A DNA stretch of 64,000 bases, taken from the NCBI RefSeq assembly GCF_000006405.1, contig NW_003215582.1, forward strand, positions 717,285-781,284, given 5' to 3'. Source of the stretch: Perkinsus marinus ATCC 50983 (Eukaryota; Perkinsozoa; Perkinsida; Perkinsidae). The notes beneath the pieces were generated by a model, which was given only the letters and a program-made list of their open reading frames with translations, was not told the DNA's origin and searched no databases. Shown piece after piece: positions 20,765 through 32,923 of this stretch (its first letter is position 1; every line of letters starts with the position of its first letter). Made by a program: the position numbers and the translations under genes.

Positions 20765-23700
20765 TCACTTGCGCTTGCGTTGGTTCTTCCGTCTCTTCTG
20801 ATGTTGGGTCTGCCTCTCTGTAGACGCCTCCAGCTGGGCCGTGCTCGGGCCGGTCTTCACATGCTCACCTTCAGTAGGGACCACACCTACCACATGGAAG
20901 AACTAGTGAATGTAATCACGACAAGAGTCCGTACCCTGAGGACCACGCATCAACTGCATTTGCTTCTTCTTCATCTTCCTACGGTAGTCAGAACGTTCAT
21001 GTTTCGGTAACCACCTATAGACCATCTCGGTCATCAGGCCTCCAACTCCACCCTACCTCTCAGGGTCTGGTTTCTTGAATGCTGACGGGTTCTCCGGATC
21101 GAAGCCCTTAGGGTAGCGAGGCTTCCGCTTACGGTGTCGCTTCTTAACCTATCCAATAGCAAATCCAAGATATGCAGCGTGCTCAACTACATGTATTGGT
21201 GATAATATGAAAATTCTGAGAATTCTTTTTGAGAAATTCTCATTGGTTTCTGTACACTTCTACCCGAAACCGTATATAAACTCCGATCATTAGCGAGGGA
21301 ATTCCTAGACTTAGCAAAGGAAAGCGGACATATTTTCCAACACGAGTGATGCCCAGTATCACCTCGACATTCTCTCCCTCGACTGCTGCTGTAGGAGCTG
21401 TAGCTGCCACCTTCCAGCTCCCCATGCTAACGTCCATGCCCTCCAACTCCTCAGGGTCCACATCATCTATAGCATCCTCTATTGCTTCTGCTTCAGATGA
21501 TCTACTCGGGGAAGTTGAACTCAACAGAGAGCTCGTACCCCTACCTTTGCACCAGTCGCTCCACCAGCATAGAAGCATTACTCAAACTCTCTGAGCTCGG
21601 GGCATCCACACGTGAGATAGCTGCTACCTGAAACCCCTACCGATAACAGTACTTGTATTACCGTCCGAGCACCTACCAGTCCTTGGACCGCCTCGACCGC
21701 CCCGGTATCTCCAACTTTGCTGCCATACAGTTCCCACGTCCGTACAGCTTCCTCGTAGAACTTGTTACGAGTGGCAACATCAGCAACATACCTATCAGCA
21801 TAGACATTGTTCGGGTGCATACGTAAACCTGGCACGCTCAAGTGTGAGCAGCTCGGCGGTTCCAGAGGCGTCCTGCCGACTCCCGATGAATCAGCGAGTT
21901 TCAGTGTCTATAGAATAGTTTTCATCAGCGTGTCATGAGGGTTCGTCGGTGTTTTAGGACCGATCGTAAATCCAGTGGTGATACGAAGGATAACTTCGAG
22001 ACACCTCCAAGGACATCGAGACCCTTACCTCAAAACCGCAGCTGCATCTCCCGACGAACGTTTCTGCCAAAAGTTCAGCACCTGAGACCATACAACTCCT
22101 CCAAGGCAACAGACAGGTGTGATTCACTTCAGTGATCTCATTCCTCAACGCAGCGCGGTCCTCGGCCGTATCCCCACTGTGAGCACCGAACCTCTGCCTT
22201 ACTGCTTCTGGCCTTCCCATACTAATCTGAAGTGTGATCATCCATACACTAGAGGTACTGTCCACCCTTACCTCGGGACCGAGGGCACTCAGCAACTTGG
22301 CAGCCTCTGACCTAGTCGTTGGTGATTCAGCGAGGAGACCAGCCAAAGACAAACGCACAAATGTGGAATCCCCTGAAGAGCTGTTCGAGGCCAGCCAGGA
22401 CTTCAAAGTGTCGACCTGGAGGATTCCAGATGGAGCATTTCCAAGGCACACCGATGAGACCTACCGCCTCCTCCTTCACTCCGCTAGCATACTGTATAAC
22501 AGCCCTGCACACAGCCGCGGTGCCGCTGCGAGCGAAACTATCCCCTAGCTGCGCCTCTAGCTGTGATAGTACTCCTCGAGCTTCGGAAATCTTCGATCGG
22601 GACGATAAAGCCTGGCAAAAGGAAACCATGGGCAGTCAACCACAGTAGTAGTGTTCCTCACGATGCTCTTGTTGAGACCCAAGGTCTTCAACTGACTGGC
22701 CGTCAGCTTGCTCTCGAGGGACTCAGCTTTACTGGCGAGTCGAACCCTCTTGAGAGCGTCGAAGAGTGAACTGCCCTTCGGTCTTAAGGTCACTAACAAC
22801 AGCATTTCAGACGAGTCCTTTTTCCTTTTCCAGTGCTACCAAGATTGTTGCATGCAGTTGCCATAACCGAGATATCGTTCTTCATGCCTCCTATTACAGG
22901 TCGCATTATTTTCTCGTATATTCTATCAAAGCAGACGGATGCACAACCAACTACCATTCAACGCGAACCCTACTCTGCAGCCTCACCGGTCCGCCCCTGT
23001 AGTTGACGAAGGTAACTATGAATATACACCATAATCAAATATGAAGATCCTTAACAGTCGTACCCAAGTTGAGCTTTGATCCAGTTGAGCTCAGGGTCCG
23101 AGTCCGTATCGATATCAAGCTCGCCCTTGCAGAGGGACGAGGCCAAGACCTGCAACAGAATCAGAGTTCCAACAAACTACGACTAACATGATTACGAGCA
23201 TGTCCTCGGCCTTCACATAGTCCTTCTTGAGAAGATAAGCACATGCCAGATTGTAAGCCAACTGAAATAGAAAGATCTTCCACATGTCGTCCATGCAGTA
23301 TAAGTCCAACCTCATAGGCATCCTCAGGCTCGCCTAGATCCTTCATCATCCTATCCAAGTCGTCAGTGCTGCCCCCAGACACACAACTTGCCAGTAGATT
23401 TATCTATACCTCAACTCGAGTGGGAGAGCTAGGGTGATATACTTACCGATAGTAACAAAGCGGATTCAGAATCTACCCCATTGGATTCATTTTCAGCTTC
23501 CGCGAGTAGTTTCTGGTAAAGCCCTGTAGTTTTCGAGTATCTGCCGGTGCTCAGGTCCACTCTACTACTAGCAGTAAATGTATACTCACTGATGAAGTCG
23601 ATAGCGACACTGAGCTTCCAACACCTGCCACTTCTCGGAATTGCTGTCACCATTTCTCGATATCTCCTCCAAGCACTCCTGAGAAAGGTCAAATTCTCTC

Positions 23701-24281
23701 TTCCTACTGCACTTTGTATGATACCCCCTCTCTATTGAGGCGATAAAGGCAGTAGGCTCGATAGTAACTTAGCGTAGCTCGATCCTCCGATGAACCTACG
23801 GGTGGTATGCTTATGACACTCCTGACCAGAGTAAATGAGAGCTCGCTCATCTCCCAATAGTACACTTATCTAGAGCCATGGCGGTCTTCGAATCCATAAA
23901 GTTGAGGCAATTCTTCCACTGCGACAACTGAATCTGGCTATACCTATTCGAAGGGAAACAAGCATGCTAACGGGATCTACATCCATAACACCGAGTTCCA
24001 TATTCACCCTCCTATTACAAGTAACACATCATAGCCTGCGTATTCTCAGGTTGTTTGCTCAATACTAAAGATAACAACAACAACCGATGAACAGCCCTTC
24101 GACAAGCCAGTATTCTACTCTGTTTAGCAGTCCTGCTAGCCTCTTGATACGCCTCGTCTCTAAAGCAGCGATCGATTTGATAGAACTGCTCCGATACTGT
24201 GCCAGCGGGAGGAGCAGCCTTTCCCACTGTCGCTGCCGGCATGGAAGGACTTCGAAAAAACTTATCCTGGTCACTCGTCAT
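20765..24281 (-). CDS. SRP72: Signal recognition particle subunit SRP72
   Basis: SRP72 binds SRP RNA with SRP68 and helps target ribosomes to the ER. The start at 24281 gives MTSDQDKFFRSPSM, then an N-terminal TPR helix pair (VSEQFYQIDRCFRDEAYQEA). Later exons carry typical TPR pieces: AYCLYRLNREG (about 23755) and QLAYNLACAYLLKKDYVKAE (about 23275-23210). RNKFYEEAVRTWELYGSK is at about 21765. An acidic segment (DDVDPEELEGMDV) follows. The diagnostic C-terminal RNA-binding region is KPRYPKGFDPENPSAF, then PDPERWLPKHERSDYRRK (about 21120-20980), matching the family's 'PKNYDP...PDPERWLP.RERS.YR' motif. The gene ends KKRRKNQRKRK-like before TGA at 20767-20765. At least eight exons. Intron 21149-21362 holds a copy of the dispersed intronic repeat, antisense to the gene. 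Confidence 0.85.
21181..21342 (+). repeat. Dispersed intronic repeat, copy A (SRP72 intron)
   Basis: Starts GCTCAACTACATGTATTGGT and ends TTTTCCAACACGAG. Core blocks ATTGGTTTCTGTACACTTCT and GTATATAAACTCC are shared with copies B-F. It is antisense to SRP72 and fills most of a 214-nt intron. Confidence 0.85.
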
Positions 24282-24485
24282 ACCACGCGGATTCCAACTT
24301 CTAGAGACGATCGCAGTCGCTATCACATGCCCAACTAAGAACACAATTATCAGTGATACTCTTGGGAGAAACTTTCTGTCGGTGTCGACAGTTCAACTTA
24401 TTACAACTACTATCGCTACGACAGTAAACACTTGTTGAAGTCGCAGTTTATGACAGAATCTACTATCTTAGATGTGCTTACTGAA

Positions 24486-26751
24486 CTAATCCTTATACCC
24501 ATCAACATGAACAGTCGTCATAGCACGGCCGCTAGGGTCATCGTGCTCCATAAAGGACTTATCCCACTTCATCGCAGCTCCGGTAGAGCAAGCAATAGAA
24601 GGCCCATAAGGGACTGTCTTCACGCCACAAGCTTGAGGGAAATACTTCTCAAATATCTGCCGGTAGAGATATGCCTCCTTGGTGAGTGGGGTCGATTCAG
24701 GGTAGCGGAACCTGAGTACTACCACTAGTACAGCCCTGAGACGAACTAGAGCATCTCACTCAGCAGTGTCCATCATATCGTCGCTGATCTTCTCATCAGC
24801 ATAGTCCCTGAGCCTGTCGATCCAGCCGTACCCCACTCCATCAGAGAACTGCTCTTTTTGCCTCCATAAAACTGAGTCGGGAAGGTAGGGATCCTCAGGG
24901 GTGTCGAACGCAGCCCTACGAGGAAGTACTCAATCATCACCCAAGCGTGGTATCAAGCGAAAACTCACCTCAGGATTTGCTTTTCCATAGTGCGACCACC
25001 ACGACCGACCATCTTCAGTTCAGGATCAATGTTCATAGCTACCTCCAAGAACTCGCGGTCCAGGAAGGGAACTCGGGCTTCCACCCCAAAAGAGCACATG
25101 GCCTTGTTGGCCTACAAAAAAGGAGACGATACAGATGACAGACACCAAATAGCAAGGGCTTACTCTCAAGCAATCGAACATGTGAAGCTGGTCGATCTTC
25201 CTGACACATTCCTCATGGAACTCCTTCGAATTGGGGGCCTTATGGAAGTAAAGATAACCTCCGAAAACCTCATCGGCACCTTCCCCACTGAGGACCATCT
25301 TGACGCCTATCACAACACCTGTCATGAAAACCCGGGGTAGCAGCGCTTACCAGTAGCCTTGATGAGACGAGTCATGAGGTACATAGGAGTCGAGGCGCGG
25401 ACTGTGGTAACGTCGAAGGTCTCCAGATGGTAGATTACATCTTCCAACGCGTCGATACCATCCTAGAACCAACAAGGTAATACACAATGAAGTGAAAACC
25501 TCTTTACCTGTAAGGTGAAGGTGAACTCTCTATGGTGGGTACCGAGGAACTGAGCAACCTCCCTAGCAGCCTTCACATCGGGAGAGCCTTCAAGCCCGAC
25601 ACAGTACGACCTGAGGACCGTATCACGTACTCATAACACTCGATAGACGCCTACCTCAGTCGTGCTATCTTGGGGAGTTTGCCTGATTGCCTTAGTTTCC
25701 TACAGTAATCCTCATCATCTCCACAAGCCTGTCGCATACGAATACGAGAGGCAATACTGGCTACGAGGCTAGAGTCTAGACCACCCGACAGGAGCACTCC
25801 ATAGGGGACATCGGCCATCATATGGGACTCTACTGAGTTCACCAAAGCTGTACGAAGTTCCTCAGGGGTCGGCCTTTGGGTGGGAATCTCGAGTCTCCAG
25901 GAAGGGTTATACCATCTCTCGAACTTGTGAATACCTGTATGGGATGAAATTCGGCTCCTCACAGTCGCTCTAGGAGACCTACCGTGCTTGACTGAGTCGT
26001 AGTAGTGTCCTGGAGGGAACTGCTTGTAGTTGGTGCATCGGTCACTGAGAGCCTTCATCTCACTGGCGAAATATACCTCACCATCAGGACCCCAACCGAT
26101 ATACAGAGGAATGATACCAATCTAAACAACCAATAGTAAACCGCCTCTCCTTACAGCAACACTCCTACATGGTCTCTAGCAGCAACATAACGACCGCTTG
26201 TGGCGTCATAGATAACGAAAGCGAACATACCACGTAGCTGGTTGAGGAGGTCTTCCATTGAGTCCCCACGGTCGTACCTGTACACTAGGGCGTCCCCCAA
26301 GGCCAAGTCATCAACCTCGTATTACATGTGGAGCATAACCTCACAGTCACTGCCGCTGGCGAACTCAAACCCCTCCTTGATAAGCTGTTCCCGAATAGGT
26401 TGGTAGTTGTATATCTCACCGTTAACAGCCAGTACCTGTAGGCCCCATCGTTTAAGGAGTGACCTCCCGGTCCAGAAGCTAGCCTACAGTCGTGTGATCC
26501 TTGTTGTACAAAGGCTGAGCACCGGACTCTACGTCGACTATCGCTAGTCTCTCATGAGCGATGAAGACGTCCTTATGGCAGTAGCAGGAGCTCCAATCCG
26601 GACCGCGATGACGAATACGCCTACGAGTGATGACATGCTTACTCCCAAGGTGAGTCCGGTATCGTCGTTACTACTTGGATAACTGCAATCCTGTTGGTCT
26701 GAATATCTCAGCATCCTCCTTAAGGCCGAATACCGCCAATATGCCGCACAT
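24486..26751 (-). CDS. asnB: Asparagine synthetase (glutamine-hydrolysing)
   Basis: The enzyme makes asparagine from aspartate, glutamine and ATP in the cytosol. The start at 26751 gives [17 protein letters not shown]; Cys2 is the glutaminase nucleophile exposed after Met removal. The next exons read [46 protein letters not shown] and [10 protein letters not shown] 48-nt intron (near 26325-26280) contains an apparent stop and joins HM to [20 protein letters not shown]. The synthetase half has the ATP-pyrophosphatase loop [20 protein letters not shown] (about 25805) and [20 protein letters not shown] (about 25290-25235). The C-terminal exon contains [16 protein letters not shown] and [14 protein letters not shown]. 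It is a full-length class B enzyme with about ten exons. It is divergent from DDX51 across an assembly gap. Confidence 0.92.
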
Positions 26752-26846
26752 ACCCAAATAGGAGTCGAAAAACTAAATGTGGTGTTAAGAATAGCCACGA
26801 GCTTAAGAGCTCTACGAGAGGAGTCTTTAGGGCCTCTCTTGAACTT

Positions 26847-26946
26847 NNNNNNNNNNNNNNNNNNNNNNNNNNNNNNNNNNNNNNNNNNNNNNNNNNNNNN
26901 NNNNNNNNNNNNNNNNNNNNNNNNNNNNNNNNNNNNNNNNNNNNNN
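26847..26946. other. Assembly gap (100 N)
   Basis: Exactly 100 undetermined bases, a conventional placeholder of unknown true length. It separates the divergent asparagine synthetase and DEAD-box helicase genes, so any shared promoter is missing. Confidence 1.
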
Positions 26947-26962
26947 TAGTTTTGCCTCCGGA

Positions 26963-28947
26963 ATGGCGTCAGGGGTAAAGTCGACCCAGTCCATGACCGA
27001 TGCCTTGTCGGCCGTGCGTCGGGCACTGAATCCAGATATAGAGACCGTTAAGGCCTCCGAGGAAGCTGTGAAGGAAGGCCTACTTCAAGCTGATGAGGAT
27101 AAGCCTATCGTTAAAGGGCCCGACTGGACTAAGCGTTTTAGCGTAGTCGAGGACTATGGGCGGTTTTTGGGATAGTCGAGGGATCGGTATTAGGTCGTAA
27201 GTTCGCACCTGTCGAGTATTGAAGACTGTCCTTCTGTGACTGAGTTCGAGCTCTCGAAGACGTGCCGGAAAGCACTGAAGGGTATGGGCATCAGTCGCCT
27301 CTTCCCGGTACAGGCTACGGTCTTACCGATCGTTCTTGGAAGGGTGAGGACGCCGGTGGGAAGCAGGTAAGGGAATTTTTCACCAAGTTGGATGGCGGGG
27401 AGGACTTGTATAAGGTACGATTGTGACCTATGTGTGGCAGTGCCAACTGGGCAGGGAAAGACGTTGGGCTACCTCTTACCTGTAAGGATGATGGATAGCA
27501 TCTCATGAACGCTATAGCGGCCCTTAGATATTCCAACTACTGTCTCATCGGAAGTACCAGACCCTACGTGCCCTGGTCCTCGCGCCTACACGGGACTTGG
27601 CCCTCCAGGTGAAGGAGGTGGCCGACCACTTTACGGGGGGTAAGGACAACTTCAAAGTCGACTGTGTGGTGGGACAATACCATGCCCAAACCTTTGCTGA
27701 AGAGGATGGATCATCGGCTGGTGAGGTGTTGGTGCTTGCGGTGTTGCATGAGGTCCGGTTAGGTCCAGATGTGCTGGTCGCTACGCCCTCAAGGGCCTTG
27801 GATCTGATCACGGGTGAGCGAGTACCTGTTGATGGTATTAGATGGATGGTCCTTGATGAGGCTGATAGGCTGTTGAATTCCAGTAGAGAAGCGACAGTGG
27901 AAGTGGTGGGTTAGGCCCCTTAGGGTCCGATGAGGCGATTGAGGAGCTCCCTTAGGTGAGGCGAGTGATGGAAGCTTCCCCTCGGTGTCAGCGTATGCTG
28001 TTCTCGGCTACTATGACGTCGAATCCACAGAAGCTAGCCCAGCTGGCACTCAGCCGACCGTTCTTCCTCTTGAGCACCCAGACTGGGGCTCATGCTACGC
28101 CGGAGAACCTCCGACACAGGTGGGATGGAAGTAGGGGTGAATGGGTGCCCTACAGTGCCCTCTAGGTTCGTGGTCGCCCGAGCGGAGCAGAAGAAACCTG
28201 GGGTCCTGGTATCGATACTTGGTGAAATTTACCCTCCTACTGCGTCCGAGGCCACTAGCCGCACTATGATATTCTGTGGCTCTGTGGAGCATGCACATCG
28301 ATTGACTAGGTTGTTGCAGATATGTGTGGTTGGAAATGAGAATATAAAGGAAGGAATAAAGGTGAGGGGATATGGTGTCGATGAGATGTGGTAGTTGTAC
28401 TCTATAGATAAGGGAGTTCAGTGCAGCACTGAACCAGAAGCAGCGGGTACGCTTACTTGAGGCCTTCCGGACTGGTCGGATTCATGTAAGAGGGGGTCCA
28501 TTGGGGATTCGAAGGTTGGGGAAGGTGTGGTATAGGTACTGGTGTGTAGTGATGTGGCAGCTAGAGGCTTGGACTTCCGAGAGGTTGACCATGTCCTACA
28601 ATATGATGTCCCGAATAACGTCCAGGGGTACATGTGGCTTTGGAAAAGGCTGCAATAGGGAGTATATGTGTTTAGGTATATCCATCGCTGTGGTCGGGCT
28701 GGTCGGGCTGGCCGGCAGGGGTGTAGTAGTACTATCCTTGTGGGGAAGCAAGTGAAGCATTTCAAGGATATGGTCAGTTTGAATATCCCTTCGTGTATTG
28801 AGGTAGTTTACTATGGTGTAGCTTCGAGAGGAGGAGGCGGTCACTATGGATAAGTTGGAGCAGATGAAGCCAGTCGTGGAGGACATACCGGAATACCAGG
28901 AAAAACTGTCAATGTTGGAGGTGTGCCTAAAGCGAGAGAAGAAGTAG
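26963..28947 (+). CDS. DDX51: DEAD-box RNA helicase, DDX51/Dbp6 type
   Basis: Dbp6/DDX51 helicases act in early 60S ribosomal subunit assembly in the nucleolus. Exons in order give MASGVKSTQSMTDALSAV; the Q region GMGISRLFPVQATVLPIV; motif I as VPTGQGKTLGYLLPV (about 27440-27485); and ALVLAPTRDLALQVKEVADH. Next are VLVATPSRALDL (Ib), VLDEADRLL (motif II, DEAD) and MLFSATMTSNPQKLAQLAL (motif III). The C-terminal half has RTMIFCGSVEHAHRLTRLLQ, SDVAARGLDFREVDHVLQYD (motif V) and YIHRCGRAGRAGR (motif VI). The tail, KLEQMKPVVEDIPEYQEKLS, resembles the DDX51-specific end. The frame closes at 28947, but another protein-like block (29010-29167) could be a spliced-on tail. The start lies 17 bp after the gap, so upstream sequence may be missing. 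Confidence 0.82.
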
Positions 28948-29286
28948 TATCGATCAGTGTGGAGCTGTTGGGATGGTGTGTACTCTCTTCAGGGGAGTGT
29001 ACTCGTTAACAGAGCCGGTCGACCCAGCTGCCCTGAAGGGCAGCCAGTCAGAGAGTGATCGAGACGTGGCTCGGGTTAAGAAGACCAAGCGGCCTCTTTC
29101 TAGTATGGTGTATGAGGCACTCCTCAGTAATGTGCGCCAGCGGTTGGGAGGTGCCCCTAAGGGCTAGGGTATGCTCCTTTGGATTTACCAACGTCTTCTA
29201 TTCACGTGTACTTGGTGAGCTGTTGTGTTATTATTCCGATGGGAGGAATCAGGTATTTTGGTTCTCTCGGTCAGCTCCGTTTTGAT

Positions 29287-32200
29287 ATGGTTTCCACCAG
29301 CATCATCGAGAGGCTCGCCTTCTTGGTATCATTCATCTTATGGGGAGTAGTAGCCAGCCCTCGTGGAATTATAGTTGGGGACTGGAGGAACCTGGAAGTG
29401 TCTCGGGAGATAGTGAGACTTTTTCTCCAACGATTTCCAAGGTGATGATATCAATTCTGTTAGATCTTTCAGCCGAGCACAGTGAAGGTGACTGTGAATG
29501 TTGAGCTCGATTGCTCGATGTGTACGGGGCCGATGGGCTACACTTTTCTAAAGCTACCCAATCAGCCCTTGGGCCACCATAAGGTTAGTTTTTTTCAAGG
29601 TCTGGGATATGTGTCGGTAAGTTGGAGCAGACTCGTAGTCATGTAGAATTTGGGTATATTAGGTGGTGGAAAATGAATCTGGGAAGAGCTTGGTCGTAGA
29701 GGACTTTGGCTTGTTCGGGGAGGACAGGTATTTGAAAGTGACTCTACCGGAGGCTATGAGTAAGCAATGATTGACCGATAGAAAAGGGAGGGGTGCATTG
29801 TGACAGATAAGGCTTCACTTAACGTGGATATGGTATTTGGTAGAATGTATAGGCCTTTACCTGAGGAGATACTGGAATTGGAGGTACAGAAGGTTGAGTA
29901 AGCTCTTGGTTTCTGGGGTGTTGTGTGATGATATCTGTCTGGTCACAGGTATGTTGATGCTGTGTATTGGCCCTCCCCCTATCCTACACTTAAGGAGTCT
30001 ACTACTATCAGGCTAATGAGCGAAGAGAAAATTGAGTGGGTTTGGTCGCGAATGCAGCGGGAGATGGAATTCTTCTCCTCAGACGGGTTTTGCCGGAGGG
30101 TTCAGCAAAGGTGAAGGGGAAATCGATTACCTATGGACCATACAACGATATCAAGCCTTACGAGTAGGCGCGCATAGGATTGGGAACAGGTTCGAACTGA
30201 GAATATTGGATTTACTGCTGTCAGGGGACTTCCAGACCTAATACACGTTCATGTTTCCCATCCCTTCCCTCTGCCCTATTTTGCCAAGAGCTCTAGAGTG
30301 GTAGAGGTTTCTCATTGGGGTGGGTTGCCTTGTCGTTGTATTCCTCATCCATAGGGTCGCACGTGCAGGTAGTGTGTCCGTGACGGGTCAGTTCGAGCTG
30401 GTTAATGAAGCTGCTAGGTTGGGAGGGGAGTTCTCTAGGATACCCTTTAGTATTGACAAGTGGGGGAGCAGCGGGTAGTGCAGTGTGGGAAAATATGGAT
30501 ATGGTCGAGTGAATGTGTTGGTGACAATATGAGAAAAAGTTTGGAAAACTCTTATTGGTTTCTGTACAGTTCTAGTCGAATTCTTATGTGAACTCCTGAG
30601 CTCATGTGAGGAAAGCGAACATATATTCGAACACTGGGGTGACTACGGTACATGTCATTCACTCCGATGGTTTTAAATTTGTTGGATGAATTACAAGTGT
30701 GAAACAATCGAGTATAGGAGAAGTTGAACAGGCATATATGATCCTGTGTATCTCAGAGAGAACCCCTACAAGGTGAAGTCATGTGTGAATGAGATAGAGG
30801 CGATCCTGCCGAGGTCAGTGCGCAATATTAACTACAGGGATGCTATTGGGAATGTTTCCTGTAAGGAGCCACTACTATTACTGACATTTTCTTATGAGGG
30901 TGCCTTTATGTAGCTACGCATGCCCGAAGGGAGGGCAAGAAGTATGTGTCGGTGCAGTTGTCGCCTAGGTAGTGTCGTGATGAGGGGAAGGGATGGTATG
31001 GTGATTGCTAGGTTTCCTATGCTTGGAGGATGGAAGGACGAATTCGAATTCTCCTATGCGCTACCATCTAAGACTGCTCTGAAGGTATGACCATGTCCTG
31101 TAGCGACGTAGAATTGCCTCCTGAGTTCAGGTGTCGTCTAGTGACAGTCATCAGTACGTGCTCAATGTGGCATTCAACCAGCCTTTTGTGAGGGTCTTTG
31201 CTCAGGAACAAGTTCTCGAGGTGGGGTCGGATTCGCGTGGTAGTGCGAATTAGAGTGAGTCTGACAGGTCGTTCTACCGGCAGGAGCTACAGGGATCAGA
31301 ATTAACTCTCCAGCTGGCCTTGGAACATTTGAGTACATTCCTGAGGGGAGATACTCGTGGTTGGACTTTACTACACCGAGGAGACTAGTCCGTATAGTCT
31401 CATCTGGGTTGATCGTGCCAGAGAGGGATGCTCTTAATACCAAGATTCAGGTGGGCGTCCTCTCATTGTGGAACGGCGCTGTCATTGACTTAGATCGCTT
31501 ATCACATGCCTACTGGGTTGGGTATTTTGGATAAGCCTGCTCTGCTGGTTGTGTACGTTTTCGCCCTTTTCTTGGCTTACATCGTTTTCAATAGACTAAG
31601 CTTGAGGATCGTAACGGGCAAGGCTGAGGTGAGCCTCGGTGCTATCATGTGCCCTACAGAGAGGCGGAAGGGTTATCTGTGGTAGGCATCCAAGATCGAT
31701 TCCCGGGCTTGGGATTTTTCCGTGTCGTTAAAGGTGGCAGATCTTTTTGAAGATCTTTGCCACGTGAATGAGAAGGTATTGAAAGTTGCCAAAGGACCGG
31801 TTCATAAATTGGATAAGGTGATGGTACCTTATTCGGTTCACTCGAAGCTGTAACGGTTGCCAGGCTATTCTCGCCCAAACGGCAGCTGCCGAGTCGCTTT
31901 GTTCTAAGATGAGGCTGGTCATGGGCATGGACCCTTCCCCTGTTCACGGGTCTAGGAGGTATGTAAAGGTAGTCGAGCTTGGAAGCAGTGAGGGAAGGTA
32001 CTCCAATACGGAACTTGCAAAGCGTGTGGTAGCGACGTGTGAGGAGTATGCGGCTTCGGCTAGGGCTCTCTCTAGGAGTCTTTCTAAGACGGCGATATCG
32101 GAGAATGATGCTAAGGTATATATAAGGGGCCTTCGGGTACATTTCACGACTGGGATGATGATCAGAAATACAACATTGTTATGGCTGAGGAGAAATCGGC

Positions 32201-32393
32201 GGCTAGCAAGTATAGTGATGTTGAGGAGTTGTGTGTGAATCTGATCCAGAAGATGGAGGAAGAGAGCAGAGCATCGGTAAGTATTGGAGGAGTGGAGACT
32301 TGCAAGGGTCGGTTTTAGTCTGCTCGGATGGGATATGGTGCTGGGGAGGATAAGACGACAGATGCAGTAGGGGAGTCCAAGAAGAAGAAATGA
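29287..32393 (+). CDS. RPN1: Ribophorin I / OST1, oligosaccharyltransferase subunit
   Basis: Ribophorin I is an ER membrane subunit of the complex that N-glycosylates nascent proteins. MVSTSIIERLAFLVSFILWG at 29287 is a clear signal peptide. Successive exons match the family: VKVTVNVELDCSMCTGP; VYWPSPYPTLKESTTIRLMS (like 'FYSPYPTKTQTMRV'); YGPYNDIKPYE; VVEVSHWGGLPC; and EFSRIPFSIDKWGSSG. Then AILPRSVRNINYRDAIGNVS, RFPMLGGWKDEFEFSYALPS and INSPAGLGTFEYIPEG follow. A hydrophobic segment near 31540-31590 (LLVVYVFALFLAYIVF) fits the C-terminal membrane anchor. After it come helical cytosolic exons such as MEEESRAS. The last exon ends GESKKKK at TGA 32391-32393; KKxx is a di-lysine ER-retrieval signal. 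Many frames must be joined, and one intron carries repeat copy B. Confidence 0.85.
30503..30638 (+). repeat. Dispersed intronic repeat, copy B (ribophorin I intron)
   Basis: Begins GGTCGAGTGAATGTGTTGGT, contains TTATTGGTTTCTGTACAG and GGAAAGCGAACATATATTC, and ends CGAACACTGGGG. Same orientation as the gene. Confidence 0.85.
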
Positions 32394-32923
32394 ATGTGAG
32401 GTGGACGGACTGTTGAGATGCTCCTGTTTTTTGTGAACCGATTCTCACAAGTACTTCACGGTTTGTGGTTGAGTTGCTCAATATTTCTGGAGAAGGGTAT
32501 GTGGTGACTAGCTCGGAAAAGGAGGATTGATCAGAATATGCAAAGCCCTCGTAGAAGAGTTACGATCAGTCGATGAGTAGCTAGTGATCAGAGTTGAACC
32601 ACTCGCGAGAGTTGTGGCACAGGACAGGGTTGATGGAGTTATATGGACTCTCTCTCGCCCACAGTCGCTATATGCTCAGGCGATTCCAAAATCGTTATGA
32701 TGTTGATGTTGGAAGTTATAGTACTTGGAACCACAATATTGGCATTGATATTCAATCAGAATTATACATAATGTTTGGACCTCTCTAACACTGAATTTCA
32801 TAGAGTTGTGGACGTGGAAGATTTGTTCTCTCATGAGCTCTCATGGTACGACTTCACAGCTACATAGCATCCTGCGTACGCTGCATAACCGCTACACGCG
32901 AACTAAGGGAAGGGCGGTAAGAT
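32394..32923. other. Intergenic stretch between RPN1 and ABCD genes
   Basis: About 530 bp with no convincing exon. It presumably contains the RPN1 3' end and the ABCD promoter region. Confidence 0.5.

Noticed and set aside
20681-21010. Plus-strand poly-Gln protein from the CAA/CAG repeat
   Set aside because: The downstream part is antisense to the SRP72 C-terminal exons, which match the family. The repeat lies just past the SRP72 stop on its 3' side.
26280-26345. In-frame stop codon breaking asparagine synthetase
   Set aside because: The stop falls in a 48-nt GTAATA...ACAG intron; splicing restores the conserved HMYDRGD...GMFAF sequence.
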